From: an uncultured Fulvivirga sp.
Lineage (GTDB): Bacteria; Bacteroidota; Bacteroidia; Cytophagales; Cyclobacteriaceae
Direction of reading: 5' to 3'
DNA: 64,000 bases
Assembly: GCA_947500555.1 (NCBI GenBank)
Contig: CANMSE010000004.1
Location: 558,001 to 622,000 of the forward strand
Numbering within the stretch: position 1 is the stretch's first letter; the number at the start of each line of letters is the position of its first letter. Shown one piece after another: positions 34,964 through 44,509 of this stretch. A model generated the notes under the pieces. That model was not told the origin of the DNA, made no database searches, and was given only the letters and a program-made list of their open reading frames with translations. A program made the translations under genes and the position numbers.

Positions 34964-36178
34964 ATGCAAGACATACAACTGAATACGATTGAGGAGGCAC
35001 TTGAAGACATTAAAAATGGCAAAGTGATCATTGTAGTAGACGATGAAGATCGTGAAAATGAGGGTGATTTTATTTGCGCTGCAGAGTGTATAACACCGGA
35101 GATCGTCAACTTTATGGCCACTCATGGGCGAGGCTTGATATGTGTGCCGCTTGTGGAAAGCAGATGTGAAGAACTGGGGTTGGAGCTAATGGTAGGTAAA
35201 AACACCGCTGCCTTTGAGACTCCGTTTACAGTATCTGTTGATCTGATAGGTCACGGTTGTACAACGGGTATCTCAGCACATGACAGATTCAAGACCATTA
35301 AGGCATTGGCCGATCCTGAAATCAATCCTGATGAGCTTGGAAAACCCGGACATATTTTCCCATTAAGAGCTAAAGAGGGCGGAGTGCTCAGAAGGGCTGG
35401 ACATACAGAAGCCGCTATAGATTTTGCCAGGCTTGCAGGGTTTCGTCCGGCTGGTGTTTTGGTTGAAATAATGAATGAAGACGGTACTATGGCACGTTTA
35501 CCCGATCTGGTACCTGTCGCAGAACGCTTTAACCTAAAACTAGTATCCATTCAGGATTTGATAAAATACAGAGTTGATAAGGAAAGCTTGATTGAGCGGG
35601 AGGTAGAAGATGTTAATATGCCTACAGAGCATGGTGATTTTCAACTTCATGTTTATAAGCAAAGAAATACTGGTGAAAACCATATTGCACTTGTTAAAGG
35701 AACCTGGGAGCCAGATGAAGCCGTGATGGTACGTGTTCATTCATCATGTGTTACAGGAGATATTTTTGGATCCTGCAGGTGCGATTGCGGTGGTCAGCTT
35801 CATGGTGCCATGGATATGGTGGAGAAGGAAGGCAAAGGAGTCGTACTTTACATGAATCAGGAAGGAAGGGGTATTGGTCTCGTTAACAAACTGAAAGCTT
35901 ATAAACTGCAAGAAGAAGGACTTGATACTGTTGAGGCCAATTTGAAATTAGGTTTTGACATGGATCAGCGTGATTATGGTGTGGGGGCTCAAATTTTACG
36001 TGACTTAGGCATTAGAAAAATAAAACTTATCTCTAATAATCCTAAAAAGCGAGTAGGTCTAATTGGGTATGGTCTGGAAATTGTTGATAATATCGGCATT
36101 GAAGTTGTACCCAATAAACACAACCATAAGTACCTGGAAACCAAACGTGATAAAATGGGTCATCAGATCCTGAAATAA
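34964..36178 (+). CDS. ribBA: Bifunctional 3,4-dihydroxy-2-butanone-4-phosphate synthase/GTP cyclohydrolase II
   Basis: A 404-residue fusion of normal RibBA length. The RibB half (1-205) has the acidic loop DDEDRENEGDF and the GCTTGISAHDR block. The RibA half (206-404) has the zinc Cys set HSSCVTGDIFGSCRCDCGGQL, then YMNQEGRGIGL and the YGVGAQILRDLG block. It makes two starting compounds of riboflavin from ribulose 5-phosphate and GTP. Both active sites look complete. Downstream genes follow with six-base and overlapping spacing, suggesting one message with 36185 and surE. Confidence 0.97.
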   Translation: MQDIQLNTIEEALEDIKNGKVIIVVDDEDRENEGDFICAAECITPEIVNFMATHGRGLICVPLVESRCEELGLELMVGKNTAAFETPFTVSVDLIGHGCTTGISAHDRFKTIKALADPEINPDELGKPGHIFPLRAKEGGVLRRAGHTEAAIDFARLAGFRPAGVLVEIMNEDGTMARLPDLVPVAERFNLKLVSIQDLIKYRVDKESLIEREVEDVNMPTEHGDFQLHVYKQRNTGENHIALVKGTWEPDEAVMVRVHSSCVTGDIFGSCRCDCGGQLHGAMDMVEKEGKGVVLYMNQEGRGIGLVNKLKAYKLQEEGLDTVEANLKLGFDMDQRDYGVGAQILRDLGIRKIKLISNNPKKRVGLIGYGLEIVDNIGIEVVPNKHNHKYLETKRDKMGHQILK

Positions 36179-36184
36179 TACTTT

Positions 36185-36814
36185 GTGAAGAGAGTTTTAA
36201 TAATATTTTTTGTTGTTGGTGTTTTCCTTCAAGCCAAAAGTCAGGAGTTTCCTAGTCAACTATGGCATGATGGAAAAATTGTTTTGCTTGAAGGAGATAC
36301 ATTACGGGGTCAGATAAGATATAGCCAGGAAACAGAAATTGTTGAGTTCATGTCCAAAGGGATGAATACAGCAATAGCTTTTACAGGCCGTAAGCTCTTA
36401 TACTTCGAAATATTCGATGGAACGGTAAATCAATATAGAGAATTTTTTGCACTACCATATGCACTGAGTGGCAACTATGAAACTCCAGTATTATTTGAAG
36501 TTATTCATGAGGGTCAGCCATTTAGCTTACTTAGCAGGGAGCGAGTCGAATATCGTGTGGTCAACTCCCCATATGCCGTTGGAGCTTCTTATAGCCGTTT
36601 AGAGCTTATGTATACTTACTATTTTCTAAATGGCAAGGGCAGAATAATCAGGTATAACGGATCAAAAAAGGAATTGCCTTATATATTTAAGAATAGAGCC
36701 GCTCAAATAAAAAAATACGTCAAGTCAAACCGTATTAGATCAGACAATCGAGCAGACCTTCTTAAAGTTCTCATGTACTACAACACACTTTTTAATAAAG
36801 AATCGAATGGCTAA
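36185..36814 (+). CDS. Exported protein of unknown function between ribBA and surE
   Basis: A 209-residue protein with a signal peptide (starts with GTG-free ATG-like reading at VKRVLIIFFVVGVFLQAKSQ; cleavage near KSQ). The mature part is basic and beta-rich: WHDGKIVLLEGDTLRGQIRYSQETEIVEF, then many Tyr and Arg. I recognise no family, although the opening GKIVLLEGDTLRG recurs in secreted Bacteroidota proteins. It starts six bases after ribBA and overlaps surE by eight bases. The first codon at 36185 may be GTG or a nearby ATG. Confidence 0.75.
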   Translation: MKRVLIIFFVVGVFLQAKSQEFPSQLWHDGKIVLLEGDTLRGQIRYSQETEIVEFMSKGMNTAIAFTGRKLLYFEIFDGTVNQYREFFALPYALSGNYETPVLFEVIHEGQPFSLLSRERVEYRVVNSPYAVGASYSRLELMYTYYFLNGKGRIIRYNGSKKELPYIFKNRAAQIKKYVKSNRIRSDNRADLLKVLMYYNTLFNKESNG

Positions 36815-37577
36815 ACCATTAATACTTGTCTCCAATGATGATGGAATTACTTCTAAGGGGATACGTTCATTGGTTAACATCATGAAAGAAATAGGAGAGG
36901 TTATCGTAGTCGCTCCTGACAGTCCACAAAGTGGTATGGGACATGCCATTACTATTGGTAATACTATACGTCTTGAAGAGAATGATATTTTCGGTGATAT
37001 CAAAGCCTATGAATGTAGCGGTACACCTGCTGATTGTGTAAAAATTGCCAAGCACTTTGTACTCAAAGATAGACGTCCTGACCTGGTGGTTAGTGGCATT
37101 AATCATGGTAGTAATACATCAATCAGCGTACTTTATAGCGGAACTATGTCGGCTGCTATAGAAGCCTCTTTAGAAGGCTTACCTGCTATAGGTTTTTCGT
37201 TGTGTGACTATTCTTCTGATGCAGACTTTTCACATTTAGAAGAGTATATAAAGAAGATAGCCTTGAGTGTTTTAGAGAAAGGGCTTACACGCGGAGTGGC
37301 ATTGAATGTAAATTTTCCTCCTAAGCGTAATGAAGCAATCAAGGGTATTAAGATTTGTCGCCAGGCAAATGCTACCTGGCAGGAGGAGTTTGATGAGCGC
37401 TACGACCCCAATGGTAGAAGATATTTTTGGATGGCTGGAAATTTTGTGAACCATGATAAAGGAGAAGATAATGATGAGTGGGCGATTGCCAATAATTACG
37501 CTTCAGTAGTTCCAGTGCAATATGATATGACTGCACATCATGCTATCACACATTTGAATGAGGAATGGGATATCTAA
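36807..37577 (+). CDS. surE: 5'/3'-nucleotidase SurE
   Basis: A 256-residue SurE of normal length. The metal site is seen at LVSNDDGITSKGIR (D10-D11 region), APDSPQSGMGHAITIG, and DLVVSGINHGSNTSISVLYSGTMSAA. It removes phosphate from nucleoside monophosphates and helps in stationary-phase survival. It begins inside the last eight bases of the upstream gene. Its end overlaps the convergent gene at 37574 by four bases. Confidence 0.96.
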   Translation: MAKPLILVSNDDGITSKGIRSLVNIMKEIGEVIVVAPDSPQSGMGHAITIGNTIRLEENDIFGDIKAYECSGTPADCVKIAKHFVLKDRRPDLVVSGINHGSNTSISVLYSGTMSAAIEASLEGLPAIGFSLCDYSSDADFSHLEEYIKKIALSVLEKGLTRGVALNVNFPPKRNEAIKGIKICRQANATWQEEFDERYDPNGRRYFWMAGNFVNHDKGEDNDEWAIANNYASVVPVQYDMTAHHAITHLNEEWDI

Positions 37578-38227
37578 AACTGATACTTAATATATAGATT
37601 AAGAAATGGAGTGCTGGAATCTGTCCATAGTCCATATCCAGGAATAGAATAGATATCAATAAATTCACCAGTAGGGCGAGTATTTATAAAGCGCACTCCT
37701 GTTTGACCTCCTAATATTAAATGGCCTCCTTTAAGTTTTTTCTCAGAGCCTAGAATTGCCTCAAACCAATCTGCTTCCATATCGGTTCTTTGAAAACCAC
37801 CCTCCAGAGTCGGCCAGAATTCGCTTTCAATCATATATGATCCCGAGTCTTCAAACTTTAATTGGGCATATTTTACACCCAGGTACAAGGAGTTAATATT
37901 ATCAAGTGGAAGTATATAGTTAATGCCTGCCCTCCAATAACTTCCTTCCGCATTGTATTCTCCATTTTCAATAGCATCTACAGGATCAACAGAGGCCATC
38001 CCATATTGAAAGTTGGGTTGAAATCTATTTCTAAATTGGTAAGCGATACCAAACTCTAACTTTGACTCAAAATCTGATAACTGAGTAAGTAGCTTACCAT
38101 AATCGACATAAAGCTGCAACCCTTGATTGACTTCCAGTTTAATAGTGTCAACTTCAGCTTCTTGGGCTTTGGCTTTAAATGAAATTAAAGCTAAAAGGCT
38201 AAAAATGTACGGTAAGTATTGCGTCAT
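37574..38227 (-). CDS. Putative outer-membrane beta-barrel protein
   Basis: With start at 38227 the protein has 217 residues and a signal peptide MTQYLPYIFSLLALISFKAKAQ; the longer reading to 38266 adds 13 residues and is rejected. The mature chain alternates in the way of beta-barrel strands (QGLQLYVDYGKLLTQLSDFESKLEFGIAYQFRNRFQPNFQYGMA), and it ends in FLNLYIKYQF, a C-terminal aromatic as in outer-membrane proteins. Its first 29 bases overlap the lipoprotein gene, so both come from one message. Partner proteins of an envelope complex are likely; function unknown. Confidence 0.75.
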   Translation of the reverse strand: MTQYLPYIFSLLALISFKAKAQEAEVDTIKLEVNQGLQLYVDYGKLLTQLSDFESKLEFGIAYQFRNRFQPNFQYGMASVDPVDAIENGEYNAEGSYWRAGINYILPLDNINSLYLGVKYAQLKFEDSGSYMIESEFWPTLEGGFQRTDMEADWFEAILGSEKKLKGGHLILGGQTGVRFINTRPTGEFIDIYSIPGYGLWTDSSTPFLNLYIKYQF

Positions 38228-38816
38228 TGCTGATACATTGAGTACATGATAATTGAACAGTATCAAAAGTATTGTATTGGTCTTCTACATTCAGATTACT
38301 TGCTGTTGCTCTTAACTGATTTTCTATAAACTGTAATTCAAGATCATAACGTATATCTATCGTATCTAGTTGGCCATGAATAATGGTAATAAAGCGGCTG
38401 ATGGTATCGTTACTGTTTAACGGGAATGTGTGAAATTGCTTACTAGTTACTGTAGGCACAACATTATTTATTGTTGATAAAATGGTTAGACCATTATTTA
38501 TATTACTTACGAACGAATTCAAAGTAGTTATGCTGTCCTGAAGGTTATCTTTGACAAGGTTCAAAGAATCCTTTTCCTCTTCAAAATCATTTCTATTCTC
38601 AAGTGTATCTATTTGAGCTATTCGTCCGTCAATGGTATCTATGACAGCATTGACATCAGTTTTTAATTCATTAAAAAATATTAGACTATCAGTATCGATC
38701 AAAGTCACTTGAATAAATGGCTCAATGCCATCAGCCTGCATTTCATCTTCACTGCAACTTATGGCAGTGAGAATGAATAGAATAGAGAATAACATGAAAT
38801 GACCGATCGTTTTCAT
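38199..38816 (-). CDS. Coiled-coil lipoprotein, unknown function
   Basis: With start at 38816 the protein has 205 residues; MKTIGHFMLFSILFILTAISC ends in a lipobox. The ATG at 38846 is upstream of the apparent transcription start and is rejected. Residues about 45-115 are a strong coiled coil (FFNELKTDVNAVIDTIDGRIAQ, then heptads with Asp and Leu). The rest is short beta-rich text. It overlaps the barrel gene and is preceded by a good promoter at 38823-38853. Confidence 0.78.
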   Translation of the reverse strand: MKTIGHFMLFSILFILTAISCSEDEMQADGIEPFIQVTLIDTDSLIFFNELKTDVNAVIDTIDGRIAQIDTLENRNDFEEEKDSLNLVKDNLQDSITTLNSFVSNINNGLTILSTINNVVPTVTSKQFHTFPLNSNDTISRFITIIHGQLDTIDIRYDLELQFIENQLRATASNLNVEDQYNTFDTVQLSCTQCISNDAILTVHF

Positions 38817-38822
38817 TGGCGG

Positions 38823-38853
38823 CAAAAGTAGGGGTACATCAGTCAATTAGCAA
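38823..38853 (-). promoter_or_regulatory. Bacteroidetes-type promoter for the 38199/37574 pair
   Basis: On the minus strand TTG (38853-38851) and TACTTTTG (38830-38823) match the -33 and -7 elements with 20 bases between them, the normal spacing. The -7 box ends seven bases before the ATG at 38816, so the leader would be very short. This fixes the lipoprotein start at 38816. Confidence 0.6.
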
Positions 38854-38871
38854 TAGGAGGTTCAATTAGCT

Positions 38872-41385
38872 TTAGTAAGGATCAACATCAAAAACGATCC
38901 TGGATGATTTTAAGTCTTTTTCATTTAATATTTCAGTAGCGGCATCTTTAATTAACTTTTTAACTTTTGATAAATCAACCGTTCCACGTTCAAGTTTTAT
39001 CAAAATTTCCATCAGAAACTCATTCCGTATTTTGTTTATTATGGGTTCTTGAGGGCCTAAAATGCGAGCTCTACCTATTTGCTCAGCAATCAGGTTGGTG
39101 AGTCTTAGTGCTGCCCTTTGCGTTAACGTTTTATCTTTATTTTTAATGGTAATATTGATAAGTCGGGTGAAAGGAGGGTAGCGATGTAATTCTCGTTCGT
39201 CAATTTCCTTAGTGTAGAAATTAAGGTAGTCACTCCTCACAATATCTTTTATAATATCTAATTCAGTTTCCCTTGCTTGTATCACTACTTTGCCCTGTTT
39301 GTTTCTCCTGCCTGCACGTCCACTTACCTGGGTGGTAAGTTGAAATGTTCGCTCATAAGACCTAAAATCCGGAAAATGAAGCATTCTATCAATATCAAAA
39401 ACGCCCACAAGACTGACATGGTCAAAATCCAACCCTTTTGTTACCATTTGCGTGCCAACCAGAATGTCAATGTCTTTATTTTCAAAATCAGTGATAATTC
39501 TTTCATAGCTATTTTTGCTTCTGGTAGTGTCCAAATCCATGCGTTGTACCTTAGCATCAGGGAAAAGAAGTGCTATATCTTCTTCTAGTTTTTCTGTACC
39601 TATACCAATAGTTTTTAGATCTTGAGAGCCGCAAGCTTCACAAGCCGAAGGCATTGGTTCATGGTAGCCACAGTAGTGGCAAATCAATTGCTTTTTATAT
39701 TGATGATAAGTAAGACTTACCGCACAGTTGGTGCATTTAGGAATATTAGCACACTGCTGGCAACTAATGTATGGAGAAAACCCGCGTCTATTTTGAAAAA
39801 TAATTGCCTGTTCATCATTCTCCAGCGCTTTGGTAATACGATCAATTAAAACGGAAGAAAATTCACCTTTTAACAATTTCTTTTTCCCTTCTTTAATCAT
39901 GTCGCTCACCTCAAATTCTGGTAGTTGGGCTTCTCCATATCTAGTGTTGATCTCAATCAACTGGTACTTGCCTGTCTGAGCCTGATAGTAGGACTCCAAT
40001 GAAGGTGTCGCTGATCCCAGAAGTACTTTAGCATGATGTTGACCTGCCAGATACAATGCAACATCGCGAGCATTATAACGCGGTGCCGGATCGTATTGCT
40101 TATAAGATGATTCGTGTTCTTCATCAACAACAATCAATCCCAGGTTATCAAACGGTAAGAATATAGAAGATCGTACTCCAAGTACAAGCTGATATCTTCC
40201 CGAAAGAACACCGTTCCAAACTTCCACACGCTCATTATCTGAGAATTTGGAATGATAGATACCTACTTTGTTACCAAAAACCTTTTTAAGACGATTTACT
40301 ATCTGTGTAGTTAGTGCTATTTCCGGAAGTAAATACAACACCTGAGAACCACCAGCAAGTGCATCTTTAATGAGGCTGATATAAATTTCAGTTTTTCCGC
40401 TACCTGTTATTCCATGAAGTAATACAGTATTGTCATTTTTGAAATAGTCAATGATGCTATTTTTTACTGTGGTTTGTTCTGAAGTAAGCTCTATTTCAGT
40501 CACCTCAATTTCGTCATCCGGGAATCTGGAAATAGTCACTTCAAACTCTTCCAGGATATTGTTTTTAATTAAGGTATTTAACGCTGAGGCTGATAAACTC
40601 TCGCTTTGTAATAGCTTTTTCTCGATGCCTTTTTCATTGCTGTGGGCCTGTTGATAGATTGGCACATGCTGTAGGTAGGTTAATAAGATAGCTTCTTGTT
40701 TCGGCTTTTTTTCAATTAGATTAAAAAGGTCTTCGAGTATTGGTTTATCGGTATAATTTGGAGCGAGCCTTATTCTCCGTTGTTTTTTCGGTTTGTACTT
40801 TTCTTTTACTTCCTCGAATATGATAATGGCGTTTTTTTGAACAAGCGATTTAAGTAAACTAAAGATACTTTTGATCTGAAGAACCTTACTTATTTCAGAA
40901 TATGTTAAGGCCTCATTTTTTTGAAGAACCTCCAGAACCAGAGTTTCGTTTTCGTTAAAATCATAATCCGATTCATCCAAATCAAAATCAGGAAACAATT
41001 GCACCCTTGACTCACTACTTAATTTTAAGCCTGAAGGAAGAGCGACATTCAATACTTCGCCAATCGTACACATGTAGTAGTTGGAAATCCACCGAAACAT
41101 ATCAATTTGGAGGGTATTCACGACAGGTTCAGGATCCAGAATATCAAGCAAAAGTTTGGCCTCATACTTTTCTGGAGGTTTCTCATGAATAGCTCCAATA
41201 ATACCGGTCATAATTTTCCTTCTTCCAAATTGAACGATCACCCGGCAACCAATAATCAAATGATCATTAAACTCTATTGGACTTCGATAAGTAAAGAGTT
41301 TTGGAATAGGAACAGGAAGAATAACATCTACAAAAAATGTCTGACGTTGCTCTACTGTATTATCGTTTAATTCTAATTGCGCCAA
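38872..41385 (-). CDS. priA: Primosomal protein N' (PriA helicase)
   Basis: An 837-residue PriA. The N-terminal DNA-binding domain is in residues 15-110. Walker A GITGSGKT is at 325-332 and DEEH at 421-424. The zinc region has eight Cys in CQQCANIPKCTNC and CHYCG plus CEACG (about 540-595). The C-terminal part has AGRRNKQGKV and the end domain. PriA restarts stalled forks and reloads the replicative helicase. It starts two bases after the stop of the DUF255 gene. Confidence 0.96.
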   Translation of the reverse strand: MAQLELNDNTVEQRQTFFVDVILPVPIPKLFTYRSPIEFNDHLIIGCRVIVQFGRRKIMTGIIGAIHEKPPEKYEAKLLLDILDPEPVVNTLQIDMFRWISNYYMCTIGEVLNVALPSGLKLSSESRVQLFPDFDLDESDYDFNENETLVLEVLQKNEALTYSEISKVLQIKSIFSLLKSLVQKNAIIIFEEVKEKYKPKKQRRIRLAPNYTDKPILEDLFNLIEKKPKQEAILLTYLQHVPIYQQAHSNEKGIEKKLLQSESLSASALNTLIKNNILEEFEVTISRFPDDEIEVTEIELTSEQTTVKNSIIDYFKNDNTVLLHGITGSGKTEIYISLIKDALAGGSQVLYLLPEIALTTQIVNRLKKVFGNKVGIYHSKFSDNERVEVWNGVLSGRYQLVLGVRSSIFLPFDNLGLIVVDEEHESSYKQYDPAPRYNARDVALYLAGQHHAKVLLGSATPSLESYYQAQTGKYQLIEINTRYGEAQLPEFEVSDMIKEGKKKLLKGEFSSVLIDRITKALENDEQAIIFQNRRGFSPYISCQQCANIPKCTNCAVSLTYHQYKKQLICHYCGYHEPMPSACEACGSQDLKTIGIGTEKLEEDIALLFPDAKVQRMDLDTTRSKNSYERIITDFENKDIDILVGTQMVTKGLDFDHVSLVGVFDIDRMLHFPDFRSYERTFQLTTQVSGRAGRRNKQGKVVIQARETELDIIKDIVRSDYLNFYTKEIDERELHRYPPFTRLINITIKNKDKTLTQRAALRLTNLIAEQIGRARILGPQEPIINKIRNEFLMEILIKLERGTVDLSKVKKLIKDAATEILNEKDLKSSRIVFDVDPY

Positions 41386-41387
41386 GT

Positions 41388-43481
41388 TTACTTTAGCTGT
41401 TTAAGAGCTGCATCAAATTCGGTTACCGGCAACTTACAGGTTTTATTATAACATACATATACTGTTGTCTCTCCCTTATTTGCTGTTTTATGTGCTAACA
41501 GAGGTAGCTTACTTTCTTTTTCAGTTCCCATTAGAATTTTATTTGGGTGATAATGGGAGGCAAATTTAGAACGCATCTTATTGAAGTCTTTTCCGACAAT
41601 AGCGATTTCAGCTGTACTATAAATTTTCATTCCATATAGAATGCCCCAGTTATAGGTATATGCAGGTTCTTCACTTGTCAACTTTATCATAGCAGCGAGC
41701 ATTGAATCAGATTTTTTTGTGTAATCATCATTATCAAGTAATACCCCCAGTGTGAACAAGTTAAGAGCCATTTGTGAGTTAGAAGCTGGAATCACATTGT
41801 CAAACACTTCTTTTTTACGAGCAATTAAAGCCTCAGAATCATTATCAGTGAAGAAATAGAACTTTTCATCGTTATCATAAAAGTTCTTATTGGCATAAAT
41901 CATTAACTCGTTGGCAGTGTGAAGCCATTTTTCATTAAACGTTGACTGGTAGAGGCCTAAAAAACCATCAATGACGAAAGCATAATCTTCCAGATAAGCA
42001 TCGATTGTTGCATGGTCGCTTTTAAACGATCTCATCAGTTTGCCATTTTGGATCATTCTATCGGTTAGAAAATTGGCATTATCAATGGCAAGCGATAAAA
42101 ATGCTTTATCACCGAAAGCATCATAGGCATCAGTAAGCCCTTTTAATATCAAGCCGTTCCATCCGGATAAAACTTTGTCATCAAGCCCAGGTCTAACACG
42201 CTCAGCACGTTTATTCAGCAGTTTATGGTTGGATGATTCCACCAATTCCTCCAACTGATCGATGGATATGTTTTGAGCTTTTGAAAAGGCCTCATTTGAT
42301 ACCTTTTTATGGAGAATATTTTTTTCTTCTTCCCAATTACCTGTAGAAGTTATGTTATAATAGAGTCCCATTATTTCTGCATCATTTCCTAAAATTTCAT
42401 CAAACTCCTCTTTTGTCCAGATATAGAATTTGCCTTCTTCACCTTCGCTATCTGCATCTAACGCAGAATAGAAGCCGCCTGATTGATCAAGCATTTCCCT
42501 TTTTAACCATTCTATGGTCTGATAAACAACTTCTTTATATAGGGGCTTTTGTGTGAGTTTATAGGCTTGCGAATAGAGACTTATCAACTGACCATTATCA
42601 TATAGCATCTTTTCAAAGTGCGGAACTAACCAATCACCATCAACGGAGTAGCGTGCAAAGCCGCCACCAACCTGGTCATAGATTCCACCATAAGCTATTT
42701 CATCTAAGGTTAATATAACCTGGTTCAGAGCGTCTTTATTTCCGGTGTAGTGATGATATTGAAGTAGTAAATTCCAATTGCCTGGCATTGGAAATTTTGG
42801 TACTCTTTCAAAACCACCTCGTTTCTCATCAAAACGATTTGATAGTTTTTGGTAGATAGTATCAAGTTTTTCTTTGGAATACGATACGTCTCCGGCTTTG
42901 AGATCATATTTAATTAACGCACTGGTGGAAAGAGCATCAGTAAGTTTATCAGCAGATGCATTAATTTCTGATCGCTGATGCTCGAAGGCAGTAGAAATAT
43001 TAGTCAATAGCTTTGTCCAGCCATTAGGAGGGAAGTAAGTGCCACCATAAAATGGCTTTTGATCGGGGGTAAGAAATACATTTAAAGGCCAGCCCCCATT
43101 TTGTCCCATGGCCTGGACAGCATCCATGTATATTTGATCAACATCAGGGCGTTCTTCTCGATCAACTTTTATATTGATAAAATATTTATTCATTATAGCG
43201 GCAATGCTGTCGTTCTCAAAGGACTCTCGCTCCATAACGTGGCACCAATGACAAGAAGAGTATCCAATACTTACGATAATAGGTTTATCTTCTTTTTTTG
43301 CTTTTTCCAATGCTTCTTCTCCCCAAGGATACCATTCTACGGGGTTGTAAGCATGTTGTAGAAGATAAGGGCTACTGGAGTTTATTAGATGGTTAGCGTT
43401 GTCATTCATAACCGTTTTTTTATGGGAGTTACAAGCCACTAAAATGCCGCTTATTAAAATGAAAACCCCTACTTTGAACAT
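41388..43481 (-). CDS. Thioredoxin-fold DUF255 lipoprotein (YyaL/SSP411 family)
   Basis: A 697-residue protein with a lipoprotein signal (FILISGILVAC, Cys17). Residues 30-190 are a thioredoxin-like DUF255 domain with HLINSSSPYLLQHAYNPVEWYPWGEEAL and the redox motif C77-H-W-C80. Residues 200-690 are an alpha/alpha-barrel like that of N-acylglucosamine epimerase and cellulases (GGFERVPKFPMPGNWN, VPHFEKMLYDNGQL). This is the YyaL/spermatogenesis-associated protein 20 family, usually without a lipoprotein signal. Function is unsettled; a redox-linked role is likely. Confidence 0.93.
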   Translation of the reverse strand: MFKVGVFILISGILVACNSHKKTVMNDNANHLINSSSPYLLQHAYNPVEWYPWGEEALEKAKKEDKPIIVSIGYSSCHWCHVMERESFENDSIAAIMNKYFINIKVDREERPDVDQIYMDAVQAMGQNGGWPLNVFLTPDQKPFYGGTYFPPNGWTKLLTNISTAFEHQRSEINASADKLTDALSTSALIKYDLKAGDVSYSKEKLDTIYQKLSNRFDEKRGGFERVPKFPMPGNWNLLLQYHHYTGNKDALNQVILTLDEIAYGGIYDQVGGGFARYSVDGDWLVPHFEKMLYDNGQLISLYSQAYKLTQKPLYKEVVYQTIEWLKREMLDQSGGFYSALDADSEGEEGKFYIWTKEEFDEILGNDAEIMGLYYNITSTGNWEEEKNILHKKVSNEAFSKAQNISIDQLEELVESSNHKLLNKRAERVRPGLDDKVLSGWNGLILKGLTDAYDAFGDKAFLSLAIDNANFLTDRMIQNGKLMRSFKSDHATIDAYLEDYAFVIDGFLGLYQSTFNEKWLHTANELMIYANKNFYDNDEKFYFFTDNDSEALIARKKEVFDNVIPASNSQMALNLFTLGVLLDNDDYTKKSDSMLAAMIKLTSEEPAYTYNWGILYGMKIYSTAEIAIVGKDFNKMRSKFASHYHPNKILMGTEKESKLPLLAHKTANKGETTVYVCYNKTCKLPVTEFDAALKQLK

Positions 43482-43531
43482 TCAGTAAAGTTATGAAAGT
43501 AACAGATCAACAACTGTTGTGATGATACTAA

Positions 43532-44506
43532 TTATTTCACCAATTGACTCTGAAGAATATCAAGTTCCACTCCAAAATCCAATGTTTGATCAAGTCCTTT
43601 TATTTTATCGATAGTATCTCGCAGGAACTGCTGATGTTTTGAAGAGGTTACATTAAATGGTTTATGATCAACAGCTAATCTTAATTTTGACCATTCTTTT
43701 ATGAACTTGTTAGTTTGATCATCAAAATAAGTATCTCGAAATTTATTCCAGATATACTCTTCAGCTTCATTGCTAGGGTGAATCATATCTGATTTGTAAA
43801 AACGATAATCACGTAGATCATCAATTAGTATTTCATAAGAAGGGAAGTAGCGTACATGATCTTGTTGCTGGCAAAGAGTATGACACGCCAACCTCAGCAC
43901 TGATTTGCTCACATTATTTAACTCGAGCGTATCTTTAATATGTCTTACTGGAGATACCGTGAGTATTATATTGATGTCTTTATTCAACTCTAAAATGCTT
44001 TTCGAAAGTTTATCAAAAGACGAAAGTATTTCTTTTTGTGAAAGGAGCCTCTTAGTGAATTTTTTTGCTGATACTTTATGACAATTAGCTACAGTCTCAC
44101 CTGTATCTATGCGGTCATAGACGAATGCTGTACCTAAGGTTATTATTATGAATCTCGACTCTTTTAGATGTTTGTGAGTATTTGAGATTACATTCTGTAT
44201 TTTAGACTCAAGCTGCTCTGGGTTAGAACTGGAGAATGCAGAGTGAAAATCATAGTTAGCATATAGATTCTCATTTTTTAGGTAAGAACTTTCATCAGGT
44301 GATTGCTCGTTAATCGCTAGCTGTAATAGCTTTGTAATGCTTATTGGATTATAAACAGTACCAAATGGATTGGCTAAAGCATTGAATTTATTCTGTATAA
44401 ATTGTTTGCCAATGCTATCTGAAAAGCAAGAGCCTATGGTCAGAATAGCATCTTTGAGGTTTATCTCCCTAGTAGAAGGAGTGATGTTTAGTTCCGTTCG
44501 GAACAT
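43532..44506 (-). CDS. GSCFA family protein (SGNH-like hydrolase)
   Basis: A 324-residue protein with the name-giving motif ILTIGSCFSDSIGKQF near residues 25-40, where the Ser or Cys would be the nucleophile. Other conserved parts are IITLGTAFVYD, ILTVSPVRHIKD and the C-terminal MIHPSNEAEEYIWNKF with the Asp/His pair replaced by H-P. The family belongs to the SGNH/GDSL-type hydrolases and is common in Bacteroidota. Substrate unknown. It lies four bases from the MaoC gene on the same strand. Confidence 0.93.
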   Translation of the reverse strand: MFRTELNITPSTREINLKDAILTIGSCFSDSIGKQFIQNKFNALANPFGTVYNPISITKLLQLAINEQSPDESSYLKNENLYANYDFHSAFSSSNPEQLESKIQNVISNTHKHLKESRFIIITLGTAFVYDRIDTGETVANCHKVSAKKFTKRLLSQKEILSSFDKLSKSILELNKDINIILTVSPVRHIKDTLELNNVSKSVLRLACHTLCQQQDHVRYFPSYEILIDDLRDYRFYKSDMIHPSNEAEEYIWNKFRDTYFDDQTNKFIKEWSKLRLAVDHKPFNVTSSKHQQFLRDTIDKIKGLDQTLDFGVELDILQSQLVK

Positions 44507-44509
44507 GAC

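Noticed and set aside
39277..39849. Plus-strand ORFs within priA, rich in Cys/Leu
   Set aside because: They are complements of the PriA zinc region; the priA frame has all helicase motifs.
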